Below, piece after piece: positions 1-11,588 of a stretch of 64,000 nt of DNA (the first letter of the stretch is position 1; each line of letters starts with the position of its first letter). The position numbers were made by a program, and so were the translations under genes. Source of the DNA: Chlorella sorokiniana (taxonomy: Eukaryota; Chlorophyta; Trebouxiophyceae; Chlorellales; Chlorellaceae); the NCBI GenBank assembly GCA_025917655.1, contig CP084613.1, positions 310,001 to 374,000 on the forward strand, given 5' to 3'. The notes beneath the pieces are model-generated. The model saw only the letters and a program-made list of their open reading frames with translations. It was not told the DNA's origin and made no database searches.

Positions 1-1041
1 CCCCTCAGGTGGGCCCACAGTCAATCCCCCGCCGCCCCCCTTCCCCCAAAACACACACCCTCCGCTGTGGCTGCCTGTGGCGGTCATAGCCTTCAGTGCC
101 CCGTGCGGGTGGTACCTACCTTCCCCCTCCTTCCATAGCAAGCGGGCAGATCACCCACCTGCCATCGCCTCGTTGTCAAGTATAGTGCGCTGAGTGGTGG
201 CGTCCAGCCGCTGGTCGGTGGATACAGCCATCTCCTCCTGCGCCGCTCGCACCGCCGCCTGCGTCTCACGCCGCCACGCCTCACGGTCCCCGGCGTGCTT
301 GCGCTCTATGTCCTGTTGATGATGCAAGACATGCGGATGTCGTTCGCGCTGCAGCAAAGCGTATGGAAATGCACCAAGCCCACCGGCGTGCCCACAGGTG
401 CCGCCACTGCCCGATGTGCGCGGGCCTCACCATTTGTCGCCGAGTGTACAGCTGCGCCTGCTCCTCCAGCTGGGCTTGCAGTTGCGTGATGCGGGCTTGC
501 AGCGCATCCCGCTCATCGAGGAACCTGTCAGCGGCGACCTGGCGCTCTTTCTGCTCACCCAGCCGCACCTCCACCTCGGCGACATCCGCCGCGCGCCGCC
601 GCTCGGCAGCGGCGAGGGCGGCAGCGCCAGCCTGCTCCGCCGCCCACAGCGCCGCCTGCGCCGCACCCAGCTGCTCCTCCAGCGCCTCTACTCGCCGCGT
701 CTGCTCGTGCAGCTCGTGCTTGAGGTAGCTGTGGATCTCGTCAAACTCCGCGCGCTCCTCCTGCAGGCGGCTGCTGAGCTCGTCGCGCTCCTCATCCACA
801 GCTGCCTGTGTATAGGTCAACCTGTGTAACAGCATGCACGAAGTTTCATCCCACGAACAGCACACTTCATGGGCATGAAACATGCTGAAATCCACTGAAA
901 ACACCTGTCAAGTTTGTCCGACGTCGCTGCCAGCTGCGCCTCCCGCTGCTCCAGCTTTTGCAGGAGCGCGTTTGCGGCGGCTGGGACTGCTCCTTTTCCA
1001 GCTGGGGAGCGAGGTTTCGCAGTTGGCGATCGAGGCGGCAT
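1..1041 (-). CDS. CFAP157-like coiled-coil protein, 5' part only
   Basis: Three exons are visible: 905..1041, 431..821 and 159..312; the rest lies beyond the left edge. They join in phase from an ATG at 1041 (MPPRSPTAKP). The protein is almost pure coiled coil. Its layout follows the cilia- and flagella-associated protein 157 family: an EIHSYLKHELHEQ stretch (family pattern EI-x-x-[FY]-L-K-x-x-L-x-x-Q), a long helix rich in E, Q and A, and a RLDATTQRTILDNEAMAG segment matching the family's TTKRAI-x-E-N motif. In animals CFAP157 sits at the basal body and is needed for flagellar morphogenesis. The family call rests on my recollection of the human protein and was not checked by search. A generic coiled-coil protein is the alternative. 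The donor after residue NEAMAG is at 159/158; no further exon is clear in bases 1-158. Confidence 0.6.
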
Positions 1042-1285
1042 GAAATTTCGCGACTTTCGAAACCAGTCAACCCGCGGCAAGGATGTGGGCTCCTGAGTCA
1101 GCTTCAGCAATGATTGCGTCTCGATGTCGACGCATCGGCCTGTCTGACTGTGCCGCAACATCAATTGACGCCCTCCATCCTATTGTACTGCAAGCGGCGA
1201 GCAGGTACCGCAGCTGCCACTGTTCCAGTTGGATTCACAGCCGTACAGACCTCAAGATGAATACATTAAGGGGCATTGCAGCAAG

Positions 1286-2262
1286 TTAGACAACAGCCGA
1301 CTGTGGCAGCTGTCGAGGCGGCGGGTGCACAGCCAGACCGGCCGCTAACGGCTGCTGAGGGCCGCTCAAGACCACACGGTCCGAGCGCTGACGCCGCGCG
1401 CTCTGGTGCTGCTGCACCGGCTCCCGCTTGTAAGGGCTGATGGGCAGCGAGCCGCCAAAATAAAGCTGCACCAGCAGGCCTGCCACCACCAGAATCACAC
1501 TGCACACAGGAAACCAACGGAACGGGACATCAGCAAGGGGAACTAAACCCTGGGGTTGCCTCAAAAGTACGTAGAACCCTGTAGCATGCAAACCGTCTCA
1601 CAAGCACGAGAATACAATGCCGAGCCGGGCTTGTCGCCGCCAAAAGGCCATCAAGCTAACTGGCTTTGGGGCAGCCAGCACTTGCCTAAGCACCACTGTG
1701 GCCCAGATCTGAGATGTCTCCACCACTCGGGCACATGTGCACGTGTCAGTGGGACTGTAAGTGACGATGCCAGCGCCGCCATCAAAACAGCAGCACTGCA
1801 AAGGCAGGGGCAGCAGCGGAGGTGACCCGGCGGCAGCAGTGTGGAGGCGGTTGCACTGCTCAAGAATGTGCGTCGGGCCGGCAAGCTCACCACGCATCCG
1901 TTGCATGTACCCTCCAGACCCTTAGATACGCACTCATTTGGCTGCAGTTCAAGGGCCAGAGGGGCAAAGCAGAACGGTAGGAAACAAGCACAGTCGGGCG
2001 TCGCACTTCCAGTGGAAGGGCCATCAGCTGTGTCGGCTGTGAGAACCTCGGTGGTCGCCGGTACGCAGCTATGTTCTCAAAGCGCTTGTTGGCCTGCTTG
2101 GCGTGCTTGCAGCCTGCGCTGCCACCAGCCGCTTACCGCCAGCAGTTGCCGCCCCTTGTGCGCATCTGTTGTGTGCTGGAACATATGTAGCCCTGCTAAG
2201 GATGGTTGAACCGCGCAAGCCAGCAGCAGGAGCCCGCCGAGAAGCCGGACGCACCGCGTCAT
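1286..2262 (-). CDS. Small cysteine-rich type I membrane protein, 166 aa
   Basis: Four exons, 2137..2262, 1891..1941, 1686..1795 and 1286..1499, join in phase. Residues 1-24 are a textbook signal peptide (MTRCVRLLGGLLLLACAVQP then SLAG). A short ectodomain carries a cysteine cluster (PNECVSKGLEGTCNGCV followed by CCCFDGGAG and TCTCAR). A single transmembrane helix follows (ATVVLSVILVVAGLLVQLYF), then a basic, proline- and glutamine-rich cytosolic tail of about 50 residues. The third intron must use a GC donor (AG^GCAAGT at 1685-1684): only that site keeps the frame and fuses both halves of the membrane helix. I do not recognise the family. The topology fits a secretory-pathway or plasma-membrane protein with disulfide-bonded ectodomain; no function is proposed. 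Confidence 0.6.
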
Positions 2263-2456
2263 GTTCAACAGCGAGCAACGGAGCGCCGTTGATAGCTGAT
2301 TGAAGACACAGCCAGCTGAGACACAGCCGTGCAAAGAGCACCAGCAACAGCCCAGCAACTCGCTGCTGCCCTGCAAGAGATGGTGACCTGTCGGCAGCAG
2401 GCGCGGGCGCCAGCTGTTCTTCCTGCTGCACTCTGGAAACAGAGTTGACAACCTCC

Positions 2457-3983
2457 TCATTGCATTGGTGAAAAGGGGCACGCATGCATGAAGCTGGAGG
2501 TGAAGTGCTCCACGCCCGGAGTGACCGCCGCAATGCACTCGCGCCACTCGGGCACACCCCGTGCCGCCTTGCGAGCATCGTGGCACGCCTGGGCACTCGG
2601 GTACCGCCACAGCTCAATCACGCTGTTGAGAATGCCTGCGAAGCGTCAGCACGGGTCGCTGGTGGATGGGGAAAGCGCTGCGCGCTCGTCCGTGGCGACG
2701 GGCGGCGTCTTCTGTGCATGCGTGCATTAGCTGGGCCCCATCACCGCTGCTCAGCTGGCGTCGCCCCTTGCAGCTGCTTACCCACTTCCGTGAAGCCGAA
2801 AAATACCAGCTGGCCTTGCTTGTCCGCAGCCACTTTGTGGGGTATGCCTTTCTCAAAGGCCGCGACCAGCTTGGGCACGCCATCATAGCCAGGCTTGAGC
2901 TGCGCAGTGAGCGGAGGGAGAGAACAAACGGCCATGAGGTGGGAGCGCCACTGCTGAATTCAAGAGGCCGCGCTGTAGTGTGCAACGCGTGGCCGCGTCT
3001 ACAAGCGCTGCACACACAGCAAACCGACCTGGTATTGCCGCAGCTCGTACAGCGGCTGCTTGCCCGGTTGCCTGGGCGGCGGCGTGTACCGCGCGATCGG
3101 CGCTGCCCCCGCCGCTGCCAGCACGCCCGCAGCGGGCGCAAAGATGCTGCTTTCCTGGTGAGACACATGGGGGCGGGAGAAGGCAAGGTATCCGTCCTGC
3201 CAGTCACGGCTGGCGGCGGAGGCGGCACGGTGCGCGTCCCGCTGATCGAAATCGTTGTACTGCAGGGGGCACAACGGGTCAAGCTTAGCCCGCTTGGCAG
3301 GTAGGAAGCACATTGGCGGCGGGCGACAGCGGGGCCGCTGCTTGCAAGCAGCGAGCGAGTGGCTCACATGGTACAGGTGGACAGCGCGGTTGAGCACGCC
3401 GCCGGTGTCACACACAAACATGCTGCAGCGTGGAGAAGCGGCGGCAGCTGTAAGAGGAGAAGCTTTGAAAAGAGGGCGCGGCACGACGGAAGCAGCCAAC
3501 AACAGCGCGATTCGCGAAGGTGAACGAGGCATGGCAGTGGGAACGGGTGTGTTGCGCTGGCAGGAGCAGCGTACCCAAGAAAGGGCAACAGGCTCTTGCG
3601 CAGCTCCACTGTCTCGCTGGTGAGGCGCATAAACTCCTGCAAGCAGTTTTCCCGCAGTTCAGGTGCCATATGTTTGCCTCTGCTACACCGAAAGAGCAAA
3701 GCGCCTGGCCGTGGCCAGCACCAGCTGCAGCGCGTCGAACGGCCACTAGGAGGGGCGAAAATGAGCCCTTGCAGTGCCATCGCCGTCATACTTTGATACC
3801 CTCCGGCTTCATTGTGTACTGACGCAACTCCACCAGGCCTGTGTGAGCGGCAGCCGCAGTCGAAAACCCTCTGCCCAGCAGGGCATGGCTGATGCCGCTG
3901 GAAGCCAATTGACGCAACATACAGTCAATTTGGGCGGAATAAGCAGCCACGCACCATAAACTGACGTCAACCTGGGCTTTCAA
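2457..3983 (-). CDS. NIPSNAP-family protein with two tandem domains, 278 aa
   Basis: Six exons, 3792..3983, 3575..3636, 3368..3422, 3029..3259, 2782..2899 and 2457..2635, join without a phase conflict. The first ~48 residues form an organelle-type presequence. Domain one starts at LVELRQYTMKPEGIKEF and domain two at LYELRQYQLKPGYDGVPKL; both carry the NIPSNAP opening [VL]-x-ELR-x-Y-x-[ML]-KP. The C-terminus contains NSVIELWRYPSAQACHDAR, the usual second half of the fold with its aromatic W/Y core. NIPSNAP proteins are mitochondrial ferredoxin-like-fold dimers; in animals they serve as mitophagy signals, and the role in algae is not established. Mitochondrial location here is inferred from the presequence and family. 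Confidence 0.85.
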
Positions 3984-4407
3984 CGAAACTTGCCACGCGG
4001 CTGCATGGACAATTTGCGTTCTGCCAGCGGAAGCAACGTTGATCGCAGCTCACGAATTAGCTAATTCTTCGTCCGTGAACACCCAGAAGCAAACCGACAC
4101 TGGCCAGCACTTCCTGCTTCTCGCTGGCTGCAAAGCCCGCTTTGAAGGACAGACAAGCCACCATTAACTCATATATCTGTCGACATATTTGCAGAAAGCA
4201 GGCTGCAGGTGACAAGCGCAAAGTGCTAGCACAGAAGTTGTGGCGGAGGCTTTGCGTGCTCTAAAGGCAGCAGCAAGGCTTGGAAAATGCTTTGAGGCGT
4301 CCACTCACAGCAACAGCTGGCCGGCCAGCCCCGAAAGCCTGGGCCCTGCCGCTCGGCTTCCGTTGCCGCAACTCCTCCTGCCGCTGCTCTGCAGCGGACA
4401 CGCCGCC

Positions 4408-6253
4408 ATGAGCTGCACGGAGGTGGAGGCGCCGCGTCCCGCGCTCTTTCTAGACGCATACCGGCCCTGGATGACGCTGCTGAACGTCCGGCTCCGGGCC
4501 TCATCGGCCCGCCAGGCGAAGGAGGCAAGTCTGGCGGGGAGTCCCCCTTGTGCCTGTGCTGCAGGCCCTTCCTGCCAGTCCTCCTTGCCTGATGCCATGC
4601 GCCTTGACCAGCACTGATCGCGCAAGCAGCACCGCTTGGCCCGCGCCGCAGGGCGAGCTATCCCTGATCGAGCAGCTGCTGCCCGAGGAGCTGCTGCTGC
4701 TCATCTTTGAGCGCTTGCCCATCGTCTCGCTGGCAGCAGCGCAGTGCGTGTGCCACGCGTGGCGTCGGGTGGGCGGCGCCCAGCCGCTGTGGCGCGCCGC
4801 CTGCCGCGATGCATTCTTCTCCACGCCCATGGAGCACAACGCGGCGCTGGTGCGCCAGCTGTACCGCGGCGACTGGAAGCGTATGCTGCTGCAGCGCCCG
4901 CACCTGCGCTTTGACGGCGTCTACGTCTCGAGGAACACCTACCTGCGCACAGGGGTGGTGGAATGGACGGTGAAAAACGCGGTGAGGCGACTGCTTTTGC
5001 AGATGCTTGGGGGGTTTGGGGGAGAGGGGGAAGGGGGTGCCAGGTTGTGTGCGTTTCAACATGTTATGGTTGGGGCGCGACCCTATGTCGTGTGGGATGA
5101 AATTTACGTTAAGTCAAGTGGCGGTGGCGGTAGCAGCACAAGACGGGGGACGCTGCCCTGCCACACTTGCATGCCATCCAGCTCCTGCTTGTCGGGCGGC
5201 AGCACCCTGCTCCCTCCGCTGACTTCTGCCGCCCCTGCTGCTGCCCGTTGCGCAGGTGCACCTGGTCGTGTACTTCCGGTACCTTCGCTTCTTTCCAGAC
5301 GGCACCTTTGCGTACCGCACCTCGCCCGAGCCGCTGGCGCGGGTCCACCGCACCCTCACCCGCGCCCCTCACGCCGCCCAGCCTCGCCGCAGCGGCGCGC
5401 CCAAGGAGGCGGAGCATGTGCACCATGGCCGCTTCAAGCAAGACGTGAGCCGGGGTGGGGCTGCTGTGTCGCTGCTGCTGGGTGCTGGCTGCGCCCGAGG
5501 CTGCTGCATGGCCTGCAGCAGCGGCAGGGGCTGCCACGAGGCGCCCCAACACTGACCATAGCGCTGCTGGTTGGGGGCCTTAAGCCCTGCCGGTGCATGT
5601 TCTGCTGGTCCCTTCGCGGGCGGCGCCAGGCTGCCAGGATGCTTTCGGAAGGACATTGGCAACAGGAGCCAGCAGAGCTGCTCTGCGCTGGGAAGCGCAC
5701 CCTGCTCACGGCCCGCCCTCCCGCCGCCGCCGCCCGCCGCCGCCGCTGCAGGGCGACCGTGTGTGGACTGCGCTGCGTTACACCCCCACCGCCGCCACCG
5801 AGATCCGCTGCCGCCTGCGCCTACGCTCCACCACCCCTGGGGCCAACAACCGCCTGGACATCCAGGCCATCGTGTCGTGGGACCGAGAGGAGGGGCACGC
5901 GCTGCCGGCGACGGAGATACGACCGGATGAGGAGGCTGGGGAGGCCGCGGAGCAGCGGCAGTACGACCGCGGCCTCACCCCTTACGTGTTTGGTGAGGAA
6001 GAAAGGCCTGCCTGGGCACTGCTTCTAAGGCAGGCGCATGCGTGTACGCCCAGGGCATCCTGACAGTCATCCATCAAGTCTGCCAGTCCGGCACAGGGCA
6101 GCATGATGGCCGCCACAGTGCCTCCACCTGCGGCATGCCACACGGCGCTGACCCGTGCCTTGTCGCTCCCCTGCCGCAGTGCCGTTTGAGCAAGTGGCCA
6201 GCCACGTCATCAACCTGCCCATCTCGGAGATGGACCACTTCATCCCCGGCTGA
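4408..6253 (+). CDS. F-box protein of the FBXO9 type, 316 aa
   Basis: Five exons, 4408..4524, 4652..4981, 5256..5444, 5752..5992 and 6180..6253, join in phase. The F-box follows LIEQLLPEELLLLIFERLP (residues ~42-85), where SKP1 would bind. After it come the FBXO9/Hrt3 signatures RFDGVYVSRNTYLRTG, then YFRYLRFFPDGTFAYRTSPE, and a C-terminus ending INLPISEMDHFIPG. This is a substrate-receptor subunit of an SCF (SKP1-cullin-F-box) ubiquitin ligase; the animal homolog targets TTI1/TEL2. The TPR segment found at the N-terminus of animal FBXO9 is absent. Intron 1 must use a GC donor (AG^GCAAGT at 4525-4526): a GT donor would break the frame before GELSLIEQ. An in-frame ATG at 4240 could extend the N-terminus by 56 residues; I prefer 4408 because the upstream stretch is not conserved-looking. 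Confidence 0.87.
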
Positions 6254-7223
6254 CCCGCGCTGCCCGGCCGGCCTGTGTCATGGGCTGTCGCCTGACGTGG
6301 AGCTCGCACATGCCGCTGGGCTGGCCTGTTCAGGGAGCTGCCGCCTGCCACGTACCTCGCATGCGCTCCCAGGCCGGCCTACGCAAGACCTACGCAAGAT
6401 TTGGTCCCTCTTCAGGTGCTGACCCCTGTGCCTAGCCAAGATTTCATTCCCTGGTACCGCCGGCCGTTGATGCTGGCTGGCTGCCACGACATCGGCAAGC
6501 CGTCAGCCCCGCCGCTTGCCCAGCGACACGATTGATCCCGGGCCGCCTGCCTGTACCACCAACTCGCCCATGCTCAGCACTGTATTTGATTTGCATCACT
6601 GGCGACCCGGCATTCCCCGGTTGCCACCCCTCGCCCCTCTTCACACATGCTGCAGCATGATTGCCACTTCTGCCCGCCTGGCAGCGAGGCTGCCTGGCTC
6701 TCTCTGTGACCATGCATGCAGCCCCGTCACATGTTGTATTTCATGCTCCAGGTTGATGAGCAAGCCTCTGATTCTCTGTGCTCCGGTCACCTGCGTCGTC
6801 TGTACCAACCGCTGCATTGCCCTCACCCCGCTCAGCATCTTCCATCACCCCCTCTGCACCTGGCGTAACGGCGCTTGAAGCAAGGATCAAGACTAGTTGA
6901 GCGCCAGAGCTCCAGACAGTGCTACACGGTGTGCTGCGCGTGCTATGGCGCCACAAGACGGCCGCAATGGAGATAGAGGGAAAGAGTGGAGGGAGTGTGA
7001 CGGCAAGGAAAATACCCGAGCTGAAAGCCCGGGGCAACTGCGAATGCTTTGCAATGCAGTGTCGGCTCCAGCACCGGCGTTGGCTCAGGGCAAGCACTAG
7101 AGAGGCCGTGGCTGCAAGCCGTGCTCTGTGCAGCAGCCAGCTTGACGGTGGTGCAGCGCAGGCGCCACCCTGGCCCGCCGCTGCTCAATACGCCTGCAAG
7201 CGCCTGCCCAGGAGCGCCTGCCT
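6254..7223. other. Gene-free stretch between two convergent genes
   Basis: About 970 bases lie between the stop of the F-box gene and the stop of the minus-strand plastid protein. They presumably hold both 3' UTRs. Open frames here (for example minus strand 6741-7097) lack splice partners, domains or a coding-like composition. I see no repeat or RNA gene. Confidence 0.5.
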
Positions 7224-8342
7224 CTAGTTGGCCACGGCCTCATCCTTGGACAGGGCTGCGTCGCGCGTGTTCAGCTGGGAGGAGACCTCGTCGATCGCGG
7301 CGTTAAGCTGGGCAATCTTGTCGGCCAGGTTCTGCTTGGTGACCTGCGCGGCGGTTTTGAGCGGCGGCCGGCGGTTTTGAGCAGCGGGCGGCTGCGACCA
7401 GCGCGGATGGACGCGCACGCGGCAGGGACGCAGGAGCAGCCTCGCTCGGGCAGCCTGTAAAGGGTGGATCCAACAAGCGAGCCCGCTGCACCAGGCAGGT
7501 GTGCTTTGGGTCTGTTGCGTGGCGGCACGCGGTGCACTGCCCCTCGGCCCCCTCACCTCCTCGTCGCCGCCCTCGTCCCAGCGCAGCTTCAGCCGCTCGT
7601 CGTCGCCCAGCAGGGCCTTGGAAATCTGCGTTGGTTGTGGTGTGGTGGGGTGCTCTGGTGGTGGTGGTGGTGGCGTGTGTGTGTGTGTGTGTGTTTGTGT
7701 TTGTGAGCGGTGCGGATGAGGAAAGAGATGGGGCAGGGGGCGGCAGCAGCAGCAGCAGGGACACCATCAGCTGTCGTTGGGCCGCCGACAGCAGCAAGCG
7801 TCACGTTGGAGCCGCCAACAGCAGCGAGCCCGTCCCCCTCAGGAGCTCAATCCCATTGTGTTGGTCCCACCTGCGGCGCAAAGACAAAGCCCAGCGCGCC
7901 ACACACCACGCCGCCTACGATGAAACCGGACCAGAAGCTGCCGCTGCGGTCGCTAGCCCTGCAGCAGGGTACATGTCGTGAACAAAGCGTTGGCTGAGCT
8001 GTGGGCTGCACTGCAAACAAGCAAGGGTGCAGGGCAAGCTCTGACGGGTATCAAGCTTTCAGCATGACGTGCTCCATCGGCATGTGTCCGTGCCTCACAC
8101 CTGACCACGACAGAGCTGCCACGGGCTGGCCTAACCGGCACAGCACGCGCCGCCACAACAGGGCGGGCACCGCCGCTCAGGGCGGCGCTCTTGGTGCTCT
8201 GCAGCTTGGCGCCGACTGCAAGCGCGTGCGACACACATGTTACAACAAAGGTGAGGGTTGAGAAGCAACTCAGAGGTGCTGCGTAGCAGCACACCGAAGA
8301 GAGAGTGGCTCGCGCACCCTGGCATGCGACGAGGCTGGCCAT
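7224..8342 (-). CDS. Plastid-targeted single-pass membrane protein, 138 aa
   Basis: Five exons, 8318..8342, 8101..8215, 7871..7958, 7557..7625 and 7224..7343, join in phase; the first is only 25 nt. Residues 1-46 are a chloroplast transit peptide rich in A, R, S and V (MASLVACQVGAKLQSTKS...). One membrane segment follows (FIVGGVVCGALGFVFAPQ), running straight into ISKALLGDDERLKLRW and a soluble helical tail (KQNLADKIAQLNAAIDEVSS). This arrangement matches a small conserved plastid inner-membrane protein of plants and algae (Arabidopsis At1g42960-like, from memory) with no assigned reaction. The 7,670-7,706 (GT)n run lies in its third intron. The start is set by the transit peptide and by the phase of the first, very short exon. 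Confidence 0.75.
7666..7708. repeat. (GT)n / (GGT)n microsatellite in an intron
   Basis: A GGTGGT run passes into a TGTGTG run and a TTTGTG tail. It lies between exons 3 and 4 of the plastid membrane protein gene, so it is intronic. Confidence 0.85.
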
Positions 8343-8801
8343 CCTGCCGACTGATGTAGCTGCAATAGATGAAAGAGCTGTTCCGAACGAGGGGAGGGGC
8401 GTCCACGCCTCGCTGAGGTGGAGATCGAAGGGTGAGAGGAGCAATGCGCGAGCTGCAGACGAGGCTTCTCCCAGCGGAAGCAACAAGCGACGATGCAGAG
8501 ATCGGGGAAGCGAGAACTGCGTACGGGGTGCCTCCAATCCACCAATCTGGCAGCACTTCATGCACAGCAGCCAGCGTTTGGAGACGCAAACGGAGCCCTT
8601 ACACATGGGGAGCATACCACATTGTTCTGGAATCGAATGCAAAGACTGTTGACCACACTGCGCCTCCCTTTGACGCTCCCGGCCTTGCCTCACCGCTCAC
8701 CAGTGGTCACCAGCGACAGGAGTAATTGGCAGCTGTCGCATCGAAATCACAGCAGGAAGCAAAGCGTCTGTGGCCGTATTAAAGCGCGCCCCGCCCCTGC
8801 C

Positions 8802-11193
8802 ATGGCCACCGCCGCGACCAACGGCGGCGCCACCGGGGAGCCAGGGCCTGCATCCCAGTATCAGCCTTACCTAGAGGTCGCCCTGGCAGCAGCGAAGGAG
8901 GCGGGAGCGGCCATCGCCGACGCATGGAACAAGGCAAAGACAGTGGACACCAAGTCTGGTGCGGGGGCAGCATCCCTTGCCACGGCACGCCGGCTTGCCG
9001 GGCAGCAGGTTGACCCCCCGCCTGGGGCCCTTTTCCTCTGCACAGCCAGCGCCTCTGCTTTCAACCACACCTCCCCCTGCTTGCTGTGTGCAAGGCGACA
9101 CCGACCTGGTGACGGAAACCGACCGGCGGTGCGAGGAGCTGGTCCTCAGCCGCATCCGCGCCGCCTTCCCGGACCACAAGTTCATCGGAGAGGAGGGCTC
9201 TGCGGCGCAGGTGGGGGTGACCTGCCGTGAAGGGGAGGGGGCAGTGGATGGGGTGTGCATGCAAGGGGTGGGGCTGCTATTCGATGGCAGGTGGCGGCGG
9301 TGCAGCGGCTGCCGCCCCACCCGAGCGCCGCCGCCGCCTCCGCGGCGCATCTGCTGCCACCAGCCAGCCTGCGTGCGTGCTTGGCGCTGTCGGGAGCTGC
9401 ACAGCTGTTGTCTGTCTGGGCCCCACAATCATGAGGTTCGCAAGACCTGGTTGCAGCATTTTATTTCTTCTGCCCCGCGTGATGTGCTTTGCCTGCACGG
9501 TGTGCGCCGCTGCAGGGCTTCACCGATGAGCTCACCGATGCTCCCACCTGGATGTGCGACCCTGTTGACGGTGAGCGGAGGCACGGCGTGCTGTCACCTG
9601 CATTGGGGGCTTGTGGCGTGCGTAGGTCAGCAGCACAGCTGGAGCACGTCTGCGCCGGCAGCTGCTGCGCAGTGCAGCCTCCCTTGCGGCCAAGGCTCGG
9701 TTTGGGGGCAGCGCATTGCAGCATTGCGCATGGCAGCAGCACAGTACCCTGCCGGGCATGCCTGACTGGTGCTCTTTGCCCGCTGGCGATGCTCCAGGCT
9801 GCTCTACTGTTGCCTGCAGCCTTAAGTTGTGCCGGCCCGGCCCCCAACGACCGCATTCACAACACACGTGCAGTTATCTCCACCCCAATCACGCACCCTG
9901 CTTACGCACCCGTCAGCACCACCCCACACACCTTCCTTGCACAACCCACAGTCACACGCTGCTACCGTCCCCGGGCTGCAGGCACCACCAACTTTGTGCA
10001 CCGCTTCCCCTTCAGCTGCGTGTCTGTGGGGCTGACGATTGGCAAGCAGCCGGTGGTGGGGGTGGTGTACAACCCCGTGCTGGACGAGCTGTATCATGCA
10101 GGTACGGGCCAGCCGTGCAGTACAGCGGTACGGGTCAGCCAAGGCTGTGCAAGGGGGTGGCAGAGTCCGGCAAAGCCCGGGGTGTGTGCAATGAGTGGCG
10201 CACACAGCGGTACATGTTTGAAACAAGGGCTTGTAGGAGGGGGGGGGGGGAAGGGGGTCCACACGCACGCTCGTGGGCTTGGTGCTTTTGTTTGCTGCCT
10301 AGACAGGCACATATACCAGGCACCCTCACGTGCGCCTCACTGCTCACCCCGCACCATGCTGTCCCTTGCACGCAGTGCGGGGCGGCGGCGCCTTCCTCAA
10401 CGGCAGCCCCATCCAGGCCTCCGACACCGCCCAGCTGTCCAAGGCGCTGGTAGCCACGGAGCTGGGCACCCGGCGGGACGCCGCCTTCCTGGACGCCGCC
10501 TTTGACCGCATCCGCCGCCTGGGCGCCGCCACCCGGTCCCTGCGCTGCACCGGCTCCTGCGCGCTCAACCTCTGCAGCGTGGCGATGGGCAGGCGCGTTG
10601 GGCGCTGGCTCGCAGCGTTCCATCCCGTCACCTTGCCAGTAAATTGTCCTGCACCCTGTACACCTTCGCCGCCGATGCCCCCGTGCTTGATGCATGGGCC
10701 GCCTGTGACTTTGAAGGCTTAGGGTGGGAAGATCCTTCCTCTCCTTCCTACCCACCAACCTGCAGGCTGGATGCATACTATGAAGTAGGTCTTGGTGGTT
10801 GCTGGGACCTGTGCGCCGCGGTGTTGGTGCTGGAGGAAGCAGGCGGTCGCGTGCTGGATCCTCAAGGTGTGACGCAGCCTACCCTTTGTTGCCGTTGTTG
10901 CTGGCTACTGCTGACGCTGCCCTGCATGCCCTGCAACCCCTGCGGCCGTTGTTGTCCGGCAGCCTGGCGCTGCGCATGCGTGTTTGATGAAGCGCTTGTT
11001 TCCAGGGGGGCGCACAGCTCATCCTTTTGCCCTGCCCCTCCTGCCCTGCATCTCTTGTGCAGGTGGTGCGTTCAACCTGATGTCGCGGCGCGTGCTTGGC
11101 ACCAACGCACACCTGGCAGAGGCAGCCAGCGGCGTGCTGAGTCAGGCACAGTATGCTCCCGATGAGCCGCCTGCCTTGGGCCCGCTGCAGTGA
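8802..11193 (+). CDS. Inositol monophosphatase family phosphatase, 298 aa
   Basis: Seven exons, 8802..8958, 9095..9210, 9516..9570, 9982..10101, 10376..10592, 10766..10866 and 11063..11193, join in phase. All metal-site motifs are present: [10 protein letters not shown] (Glu of motif A), [14 protein letters not shown] (motif with two Asp, Gly-Thr and the usual Ile replaced by Cys) and [19 protein letters not shown] (the W-D-x-A-A Asp). The enzyme is a Mg2+-dependent, Li+-sensitive sugar-phosphate phosphatase. Substrates in plants of this subgroup are myo-inositol-1-phosphate and L-galactose-1-phosphate (VTC4, ascorbate synthesis); sequence alone does not separate them. No clear transit peptide, so probably cytosolic. 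Exon 5 must end at a GC donor (CAG^GCGCGT, 10593-10594): the next exon needs two leftover bases to give [10 protein letters not shown]. Confidence 0.92.
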
Positions 11194-11290
11194 CAGCTGC
11201 GATGCAGCCAAGCTTCTCAGCTGCGGGCAGGGAGCCGGGTCAGCTGAAGCCGTCTGTGTGCTGGAACTTTGCGATGTGGTGATACCATGC

Positions 11291-11504
11291 TCACATCCTC
11301 TGGTGCACCAATTTTGCTTCAATTGCTTGAGCAAGCTCAGGCCGCGACGCAGCTGCAACGGCAAAGCCCCTGAATGTCCACTGCAAGATGCCAGGCTTGC
11401 GCAGGCGGTAGAACTCTTGCTGGGCCACGCTGCTGCAATTTGAGGAGACCACGTCCAGCGTCCCGGGGTAACCAGCAAAGCTACCGTCGCTGTATCCATA
11501 TACG
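11291..11504 (-). other. Orphan terminal exon of an unrecognised gene
   Basis: A good acceptor (CACAG^CG at 11506-11505) opens a 70-residue frame to a TGA at 11291. It begins VYGYSDGSFAGYPGTLDVV and ends ELAQAIEAKLVHQRM. Codon use is GC-rich at third positions and composition is protein-like, but no upstream exon on the minus strand fits: ANK-1 starts directly beyond it. I do not recognise the family. It could be the last exon of a gene split from its body by arrival of ANK-1, or a chance open frame. Confidence 0.3.
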
Positions 11505-11588
11505 CTGTGTCACATGCGGAAAACGTTCATAGAATGAAGGAATCTAACGAGGGACAGCAGCAGAAGAGCAAAGCAGGAGGGGAGATCA

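Noticed and set aside
5593-6063. Plus-strand frame of 156 codons as a separate gene
   Set aside because: Its coding part is exon 4 of the F-box gene, entered after an acceptor at 5751; the upstream part is intron.
7499-7981. Plus-strand frames over the GT repeat near 7.6 kb
   Set aside because: They are antisense to exons and introns of the plastid membrane protein gene and translate the microsatellite as a Val/Cys run.
8493-8801. Long plus-strand frame extending the phosphatase upstream of its ATG
   Set aside because: The extension lacks family similarity, and the ATG at 8802 gives the expected N-terminus; the upstream part is probably 5' UTR and divergent promoter.
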